Positions 56,123 to 64,000 of a stretch of 64,000 bases of DNA are shown one piece after another. The notes under the pieces are model-generated. The model was not told the DNA's origin and did not search any database. It saw only the letters and a list, made by a program, of their open reading frames with translations. The number at the start of each line of letters is the position of its first letter. The stretch's first letter is position 1. Made by a program: the position numbers and the translations under genes. The stretch comes from Proales similis (taxonomy: Eukaryota > Rotifera > Eurotatoria > Ploima > Proalidae), in NCBI GenBank assembly GCA_019059635.1, contig JAGVRJ010000010.1:1428501-1492500 (forward strand), read 5' to 3'.

Positions 56123-59100
56123 TCAGTAGACGATGCCCAGAGTGAGCGAGTTCTCCAGTTTGAACGTAAACTGGTTCGTGATTGCCAGAAGCTTGAGGCA
56201 GAACTTGTTCAGCTCGTGATTGCGCAGGAACGAGTACTCGTCGTACATTTGACTTGTGGTAGTGGTCTTGCTGAGCAGCGAGAACCATTCGACAATCAGC
56301 GCATCCCTCAGCGCCAGGCAAATCAGCAGCTGGAATCGGCCGTCTTTGCCGTAGCTGGTCGACGTCGAGTTTATTGTGCGCACGGCGTTTATGAACTTCT
56401 CTGTGACGAATCGGTCGTTGGAATCGTTCAGGTTAGAGTAGGTCCTCTGGGTGCCGAGCTCGAGACGGTGCTCAAGCTCGTAGGCGACCTTTTCGAAATA
56501 GTCCCAGACGTAGAGCCGCTTGAAGAACTTTTGCGACTTGAAGCCGAACGTGAAGATGTGCTCGAGCACTTGGACAAGGCCCGACTCGCCGCACACCAGA
56601 CTGGTCAGAGTGGCTTCCACCTCCGCCTTTTCAAAGTACTTGATCAGCGTGTTGATCGAGTTGCCCAGCATCTCTTGTATGGCGGTCGGGTTGAGAATTT
56701 CTGCACAAAAAAGTTTTCAGGACGCGAGTACTGGTGAGCGCGGCCAGGTTCGCTTACTCTTTTCCTCGCCTCGAATGAAAGACGGCGATCGGGACCGGGT
56801 CGAGTAGGGACTGGCCGAGTTTGAGGCGGCCAAGCTGAAGAACTCGCCCGTCTCGTTCATGTCAAGCGGCTCGGCAATGAGCAAACGCTCGAGACTGTCG
56901 TCGTCGACGCCGCGGCCGAGCCAGCGTCCGCACGGAAAGCGGTGAATGCGACCGGTGATCTCGTTTCGCACGTAAATGCATTCAACCATCCATTTGGGAG
57001 TGATTCCTGAATTGTCGTGGCCAATGATCATTGTGGTCAATGGACCCAGACTGTGCGGACACTGTCAATTGCGTTCCGTTAAAAGAGGCTTAAAAAAAGG
57101 TCAAAGTTAAACTACCGACCGAAATGACAAACTCGACGCTGTTGCGTGGAATCTGAAAGTAGCCCGACTCGCCCAGAGAGCCGAACAGCTTGACGTGCGC
57201 GTTGGCCGACGTGGTCGACGAATTGAACCGTTTGCTTGGCACGATCAGCACCGAGTAGTCTGTGGCTGAACCAAACAGAGAGCCGATTAGAGGCGAGCCG
57301 AGAAAGAGAGCGTGTGGGCGCCGCTTACGAATTGAGGCGAAATGGCCGGTGAAGCAAAAGTAGTCGACCACATTGAGCGACTCGAGATAGTAGGCGAACT
57401 GCTCGCGCTCCTCTTCCTGGCGCAGGAAGGCGTGCTTTTTGTACAAGGCCCTGAGCAGTTCGGCCTCGCTCAGCAGCTGTCTCAGGTGGTCGGCGAGCAC
57501 CTTTTTCTCCAGCGACAAGCGCACAAACGCCCGCGCCATGCCGATCTCCGTTTTCACTTCGGTCAGCTTGTCGATGTGACTTGAAAGCGGCAAATGCAAA
57601 CTTGACTCGACTGTTGCCTGTTCTCACACTCACCCCAAGTCGGCGAGCAGATCGTTCTTTAGCGGTCCGAACGCCGCCCTCAGCTCGCTGTGGCTGCTCG
57701 GCGTTCGCTTGTGCGAACCGTTCACCATCAGATGCGGCACATTCAAACTGCTGGTCGACGAGTGGTGACGATTGAACGACAGACGAGGCGAAGATGTGGC
57801 GGCGTTGTTGGGCGTTCCGTTAAAAAAGTTTGTGCTCGTTCGCTTTCTCACGCCTGCGGCAGACAGTTCGATTAGAAGGGGCTTTTCAAGGTCAATAGAA
57901 GAGGACGCTGCATTTGCGGTGAGCGTGTGTTGGACAGAAGCGAGACTCAAAATCGACTAGAACAAGAACAGAACAGTGTAAACAAATAGCAGCAAATGGC
58001 TTTTAGGTGCAAACAGAGTGCCAGACGCACAAACGACAGTTAGAGATGATGAACGATTCGGATACTCACTGGAGCTCGACGATCGGGCGCGTGTCGAGCT
58101 CTCGTTCGAGTTTTGACTCGTCTCGCCTGCAGCGTTTTTCTTCTTCATCAAGCACCACAAGAGCGCTTTTGGATGAAACAGAACGAGAGAATGAGAGAAA
58201 GGAATTTAGGCAAAGAATGACGACGGAGGAGCCGCCTCGAACAAGTCGAAATGGTTCTTACTGGGCGATGTTGTTTTGGCGTCGATTTTGGCCCTGTGCC
58301 GAGGGTTGAGATATTCGATGAGTTTGCGGTAGTTGTTCAGATGATTCCAGAGCGCCGATTTGCCCTTGAATGTTCCACACAGTTTGAGAATTAGGCGTGA
58401 GACCCTAAAAGGGAGAGGCCAATTACCGGCTTGCCGTGCAGGCCGTGGCTCCAGATTCGCTCGATCAGGTCGCAAAGACTCGCAATTAGCATGTCCTCTT
58501 CGATGCCGCTGATGCGCGCCTCGCCGTGGCCCATGTTCGCCGCCTCGGGCATCTTCTCCACCAGCATCTTCTTGGTCTACTCAAACGTTGCAATCTGCTC
58601 GAGAGATGGCAAAGCGGACTGTTTACTTTGGCTTTCGACTCGGCCAGCAGCGACTCGATGAATATCGGATTCAACTCTGGGCTTTTGATGCTCACTTCGC
58701 TCGGCGTGCGATGCGATTTGGTTCGCTTGCCTGACGAGCTGGCTTTGCGCGCAGCTCTTTTCTCCGAGTTCAAATTGCCCTTTAGAACAACAAAGTTTGG
58801 TCACACGTCCAAGCCGATTGAACCTATCTAAGCACAAACCGATTTGTCGAGTTGGAGCTTCAGCTCACCAAAGTTTTTGCTGCGCATCGCCATCTTCTTT
58901 TGCTCGTTTGCTCTTATCTCGCTGTCCAATCAATCAATGGAGATTTTCGCAATTCGCAATACAACGGCCGACTACTCACGAGTGAACAAAATCGATGTAT
59001 CCGGAGGCTGGACGCAGCAGCTCTGTTCTGAGATTCTCAAAAAGCCGCTTGACAGGAGTCGATTGAACGCGAGCCGGCTCGGACTTGAACTGAACACTGG

Positions 59101-61511
59101 GCGCCTGGGCCGCTGGCTGTGAATAGATGGCTCTTATCATGTCTCCTGTTTGTTGGATTAGATCAGGAGGAGTTTAAATTGGATTAGATCAGAAGGAGCG
59201 ACAAGCGATTAGAGAGGCACAGACCGATTCGGGTGGCGTCGATTGGCGATTTGCTCGGATCCAATTTCGACTCGAACAAATTGGTGCCGCTCTTCTCCCT
59301 CAGCTCTTTGATGCGGGTGTCCAGAATTCTGACGGCCGGATGAGGCGGACTGCTCGGGTCGAGCATTGAGATTATCTTCTGGTCGATGAACGAGACGAAC
59401 ATTTGGGTGGAGAGAAAGTGCGACAAGAAGGGCAGCCGCGGCGACGGCTGTTCGATGAGAAACATTTTCAGGTCGAAATTGTCCGCGTGCTCGCGATTCA
59501 TCCACCAGTTGTCGAGCTGGTCGAAGTTCAAGTTGCTGGGCACGATCACAAACTTTTCGTAGGACAAGAGCATCTGAACGAACTTGAAGAGGAAGAGCTC
59601 GCGCACGCAACGATTGAACTGGCAGCCGATAAGCTCTTCCTCGTCCAGCTTGCAGACTCGATTCGAATCAAGTTGAACGCAATTGTCCAAAGACGACGAC
59701 GGCGAGAATGAAAGCGGCGCTGGCGGCGAGCTCTCAATCTCTCTGGCTTTGTTGTGGGCGCGGACCACCCGGCCAGTCTGCGGGTCGAGCACGTACTCTT
59801 CGCCCGAGTCAATGGCGCCTGCCTTGCGGGCCAGCTCGGCGATTCTGGCGAACGCTTGACTGCTCTTGAGCACGCTGTCCATATCGGCGTCTAATTGCCG
59901 ACTGCATTCTGTGCCCGCCACTCTAACTGAATCGCCCGTCGTGGATTGATAGTCGTTGTCGATTGACTTGGAGCGCTTTTTAATGCGTGCGTGAGCTTTG
60001 CGCTCGCCGAATCGCACGGTGAGCTCGTTTATCTCGCGAATGAACTTGTTCTTGTCCGGAAAGTCGGGCAGACCTTCGGGACAGCTGACGGTGCCCGAGT
60101 CGATGTCGACAAAGCAGCGCTGGCCTTGTTTGAAAAACTCCTTGTCCACGTCGCGATTGTGAAAGCCCATTATGTAGGGCACGGGCGCTTCGATAAAGTG
60201 CAGATTGGACGCCGGCACTATGGGCACGTAGGGCTTGACCCACGCGAACGGAAAGAGCAGGGCGGTGAGACTCTCGGCGACCAGCATCAGCAGACTGTAG
60301 TCCTTCGAGTAGAGCAAGATCTGGTGCTCGAGCAGCGTGGCCAGGAACAGATTGAGCACGTTCTGCGAGCCGAGCAGGCGAAAGAACTCAAGCAGGTCGT
60401 AGTCGAGCAGAGGCAGGTCGGCGCCTGTCTCTTCGTAGTCCGGCATGTAGATGTGGCTGCTCTTGCAGCCGATGTTGAATTTCAACAGCTGGCCGGCACG
60501 TGGCACCGGTATCTCGTAAATCAGATTGTACAAGTGAGCCTCCAGATCGATGCCCAGCAGGTCGGTCTGCTCCACCATGCTGTACAATGTGTGAAGCATT
60601 GTCTTGAATGCGCTGTTGAACGGATGCTGCGAGAGCAAGCAGATGCATTTGGACACAAACAGGCGATCACGCGCCTGGTCGTAGTGGCACAGCTTCACAG
60701 GCGTGCACGGCAACGAGCCGCTAGTTCTTGACTGAAGCTGTCGCTGATGGCCGTTTGAATCAGTTGAGCGCTGCGGCTGCTTCTTTTGCTCGTAGACAGA
60801 GTCGAGTCCTTGCGCGTTGGGTTGAATTAGGGACAAGCTGACGTCCAGTCGACCTTGAGAGCCGGCCGTCTCTACGTTCGGACTGCTGCTAGCGCCGCAT
60901 TTGGCGCTCAATGGAGTCGAAACGGTCTGAAGTTGAAGCCGATGCTGTCGGGCCAGTTTGGAAACGTCTAGCTCGGCGCTCAGCGAACTGGACACTTGCT
61001 TATAGGCGGCGTAGGGCGACGACTTGCTCTCGCATGAGCTCATCAGCTTGGAGCTGGTCGACTCGGCGTCGAACATTATTTGAAGTGTTTGCATTGCGTT
61101 GCATATTGCCTCGTCCTCGACCAGCTCGTAGAACTGGAGTGCGCCGCCATAGACACGCGAGCCGTCCTCGCGAGTGATCAGAAACGGATGGAAGCTCGGC
61201 TTGGACTGATGCTTTTGAAACGAGAGGCCCTTTGGAAAGCAGAGCTGAATGACCGCCTCCTCGTTGAACGCATCCCAGGGCAAGTTGAGAGGAAAGTTGG
61301 ACAATATCTTGCATTTGAACGAACGCTCAAGAGGCGCTCGACTCACCTCGTCCTCGCCTGAAAGTCGATAAAATCAAACAAAAAGAAGCAAATTGGAGGA
61401 GCACGCGTGGCACTCACCTGAAAACGATTCGCACGGATCAGGCTCGAGGCCGCTGGTGACGTCCAGGCCGCAGACGGCAAAGTAGTCGATCAGACTACGC
61501 GTGTGGGCCAT
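56123..61511 (-). CDS. DENND5: DENND5-type Rab GEF (Rab6IP1)
   Basis: DENN-domain GEF/effector linking Rab6 and Rab39-type traffic. Exons in transcript order: 61511-61418, 61357-59225, 59145-58980, 58921-58840, 58779-58627, 58576-58427, 58364-58262, 58165-58070, 57853-57634, 57579-57329, 57259-57120, 57061-56758, 56700-56123; the join is in frame, 1489 aa (human about 1280). N-terminus: [17 protein letters not shown]. uDENN has [20 protein letters not shown]; the core DENN has [20 protein letters not shown] and [23 protein letters not shown]1 has [20 protein letters not shown]. The PLAT domain has VLIVPSKRF and [14 protein letters not shown] with [23 protein letters not shown]2 closes the protein ([20 protein letters not shown]). 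The extra length is in Ser-rich inserts in exon 2 and around exons 8-9. The 216-nt intron before exon 9 is longer than the rest and could hide a small exon. Confidence 0.95.
59146..59224 (-). repeat. Short direct repeat within a DENND5 intron
   Basis: A 14-bp direct repeat, TTGGATTAGATCAG, occurs at 59153-59166 and 59179-59192 (plus-strand reading). Together with its flanks it makes up most of this 79-nt intron, so the intron was probably lengthened by a local duplication. Confidence 0.7.
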
Positions 61512-63152
61512 TTGCCTCTAGTTGGCCGATCTGAGGCACAGTTGACGCTTGCTTGCGATCGATGAGTGGCGACTCGCTCGATCTATGTGTTCATCAATAT
61601 GCTGCTGCTGCTTGCCTGCTTAGTGCCGATTCTGAAAAGCGCGCAAGTACAAACCGCTAATGGGCAACATAATTTTTTCATTCATTTTTTTATATTTCAA
61701 ATTTGCGATCAAAATCGATGCAGAAGAGACGATGCAGAAGAGACGATGCAGAAGAGACGATGAAGGGCTTCATCAGTTTGAAGCCTGCTCACAGTTTGAG
61801 GTGAAATTAGTCAAATTTTAGAACCGCACTAGCAGCAGCAGCAGCTGCTCGTCGTCGTCTATAAATCATGAATTAATTCGTGCATGTTTGACTCGCTCGT
61901 TCGTTCAGATCTATTTGCTCACTCTCTCTCTCTGTTGTGCGCGCGCGCACTCACTCACTTTCGGTTCTGTTTGGTTCAATTGGATTGCATTTCTTGCTTT
62001 TATTCTGGGCCACGTCTTGTCTTGGCAACTAATGGGTGAGAAGCGGCGACGGTTTTAATGATCACACGAGTGAATGGGCGCACTCTTGCTCGCTCCCCTG
62101 GGAGGCAGACGATCAATCAAGTCGACGATGAAATGAGAGTTAAACAAGCCGAATAGCTGATTTGAACGATGTCGGAGCGTTCATCAATTACATAACACAG
62201 CCTATCATCTGCTCAGCTCGCTGCTCTCTCTCGTCTCGCTCTTTACGGCTCCGAGCTGATCTCCGACCATTGATGCAAATGTTCGTCTGCTTGTTTGTTT
62301 GTGAATGCAAATCTTTGCTCGAATCAGCGCGCAGCTCGATGCAAATTGCCTAATTGCGCCCAAAAAAATTTGCAAACGAACACACACACACACAGACGGG
62401 CGGAGCGATTAGGGCCGGTGCTTGCAGTCTTGCAGTGCTCATTGCTCGAGGTGCGAACTTGGCTCAAGCAAGCACTGGGTCAATGGCTTATCGTCGTCTT
62501 GTTGTTTAATCGTCGTTCAGTTCTTCTATTTACTCGCTTCTTTTCGGGTCGCTTGAATGGCTGGCTCGTCGGCTTTTAGTCTAATCGCGTTCAAATAGAA
62601 ATCTGATATGAGCGAGCGAATCAAAGAGCTATTATCAGACGCAGAACAAAACAAGCAAAAAAGCGAGCACGGACAGACAGACACGCAGAGGGGCAAAGAG
62701 AGCGAGAGAGACGGAGAAAGAATGGAGAAAAGGAAAAGTGAAGAGGTGAGATAACGGTCTGAATGGCCTCGCTCGCTCCTGATAAGGTGTTGTCTACATT
62801 CGCGGCATTCTCTTCTCTTTGCGGCGATAATTGGAACGAATCGCGAGTGGCATTTGAAAGCTGTTTTGATAAGCGATGGAGAGAGTGTTTCAAGTGAAGT
62901 GCGGCCCCCACTCGATGCAGTGAATGTTGTCGTTGTTGCGGCGGCCGTTGGCCGACCAGAGTGGGCCAGCACATCTAAAGGCAGCCTCGCAAAGAGGCCA
63001 ACAGGAGGAGGGGACAAATGTGGGAGGCCGATGCAGTTGCATTGCGAGATGAGAAGACAAGTTTCGTGTCGCCTCGTTCAAAGTGAACGCAGCTGAGCAA
63101 AGGCGGCCATCCGAGTCTCAATTGAAACGGGAGACTGGCACGATCGAAGAGG
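61512..63152. promoter_or_regulatory. Divergent promoter region, DENND5 and PPIL4
   Basis: 1.6 kb between head-to-head starts. It contains the 14-bp tandem repeat at 61717-61758, CT and GC runs near 61922-61949, a TATAAAT at about 61860-61866 and AG-rich polypurine sequence near 62690-62740. Open frames here have no family similarity. Confidence 0.45.
61717..61758 (+). repeat. 14-bp tandem repeat, three copies
   Basis: GATGCAGAAGAGAC is repeated exactly three times (61717-61730, 61731-61744, 61745-61758), followed by a truncated GATGAAGG. It lies about 200 bp upstream of the DENND5 start. Confidence 0.9.
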
Positions 63153-64000
63153 ATGTCGGTTGTGGTCGAAACGTCGATTGGCGATCTCGTCATTGACTTG
63201 TACGTGGACGAAAGGCCCAACTGTGAGTTTGCTTCAGTCTCGTTCTACTCGGCACTTTACGACTCTCTTTCTCTCTCTCTCTCTTGGGTGGCCTAGGCTG
63301 CAAGAACTTCCTCAAGCTCTGCAAGATCAAATACTACCACTATTGTCTATTCCACAATGTTCAGGTTGGTGAGACGCCAGACAGCCAAGACGAGTCAGTG
63401 AGTTTGAATCACCGTTTTCGAAGAGCAACTTCATAATCCAGAGCGGCGACCCGACCGGCACAGGCAGAGGAGGCGAGTCCATATTCCAGCACGTGTTTGG
63501 CGAACAGGCGCGCTACTTTGACATGGAACGGGTGCCTGTGATCAAGCATCGAAATCTGGGCGCCATATCGATGGCCAACAACGGACAAGACATGCACGGC
63601 TCGCAGGTGAGGTTCGCTCGTTGCTCTTGTTGATTCAATGCTGATGGCCGCCCCTCAGTTTCTAATCACGCTCTCGGACAATCTGGACTACTTGGACGGC
63701 AAGCACACGGTGTTTGGCCAAGTGGCCAAAGGCTTCGACGTGCTCGACCGATTCAACGAGTGGCTGTGCGACAAAGAGGGCCGACCCTATCAGGACATTC
63801 GCATACTGCACACGGTGATCCTGTTCGACCCTTTCGAGGACTTTGCCGCTCTGAGCGAGCTGAACGGCCGAGCGTCGCCAGAGCCGACCGACGAGCGCCT
63901 CAAGAGCGATCGTCTGCGCATCGACGAGGACATCGACCAGCTGGACGGAATGAGCGCCGAAGAGATCGAGCAGTACCTGCAGGACAAAGAGGCCAAGACT
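63153..64000 (+). CDS. PPIL4: PPIL4 cyclophilin-RRM protein, 5' part
   Basis: Nuclear cyclophilin of the spliceosome-associated PPIL4 group. Exons: 63153-63222, 63297-63364, 63424-63606, 63659 to the window edge (incomplete at 3'). The start MSVVVETSIGDLVIDLYVDE and LCKIKYYHYCLFHNVQ match PPIL4, followed by SGDPTGTGRGGESIFQHVFG and NNGQDMHGSQFLITLSDNLD, the cyclophilin core. The segment RPYQDIRILHTVILFDPFED is specific to PPIL4. The acidic linker PEPTDERLKSDRLRIDEDID leads toward the RRM, which lies beyond this window. A CT-rich tract fills the first intron. Confidence 0.95.

Noticed and set aside
59991-60731. Plus-strand 246-aa frame inside DENND5 exon 2
   Set aside because: Antisense shadow of the DENN domain exon; His/Gln/Val/Glu-rich composition typical of reverse-complement reading.

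Overview
This is nuclear DNA from an animal with a compact genome. The evidence is a set of intron-containing animal genes (Rho kinase, POLR3A, SRP54, DENND5, CFAP70, MINDY4, YIPF5, NUP35) with GT-AG introns that are mostly 50-65 nt long. CFAP70 points to motile cilia or flagella. I cannot name the phylum. For the eleven conserved genes complete in the window I joined exons by hand from splice signals and family alignment recalled from memory; every joined CDS is a multiple of three and close to the family's usual length, except DENND5 (1489 aa against about 1280). MINDY4 exon 9 has two workable starts.

Layout. 0.6-10.3 kb, all plus strand: MINDY4-like deubiquitinase, VTI1A-like SNARE, p23 co-chaperone, POLR3A. 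10.7-15.6 kb, minus: ROCK. 16.7-18.7 kb, plus: SRP54. 18.9-23.0 kb, minus: CFAP70 (17 exons). 23.8-25.3 kb, plus: DNAJA2-like. 25.6-26.8 kb, minus: NUP35. 27.1-30.9 kb, plus: YIPF5 and mitochondrial methylmalonyl-CoA mutase. 31.8-33.1 kb, plus: an unusual protein joining a Tc1/paired-like helix-turn-helix region to a BEN domain. 33.1-55.8 kb: a much looser region with two very large, mostly disordered, unrecognised proteins (about 2967 and 1248 aa) separated by several kb of noncoding DNA. 56.1-61.5 kb, minus: DENND5 (13 exons). 63.15 kb to the end, plus: 5' part of PPIL4.

The conserved genes are housekeeping functions (Pol III transcription, SRP targeting, ER-Golgi traffic, nuclear pore, chaperones, propionate catabolism) plus cytoskeletal and ciliary genes. 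The most interesting signals are: (1) the HTH-BEN fusion, which looks like a domesticated transposase DNA-binding module; (2) RFX-type X-boxes 64-68 bp upstream of the CFAP70 and MINDY4 starts, suggesting MINDY4 belongs to the ciliary programme; (3) a giant protein with four degenerate copies of a roughly 45-60-residue module that I do not recognise; (4) a second giant protein with an isolated helical block near its C-terminus.
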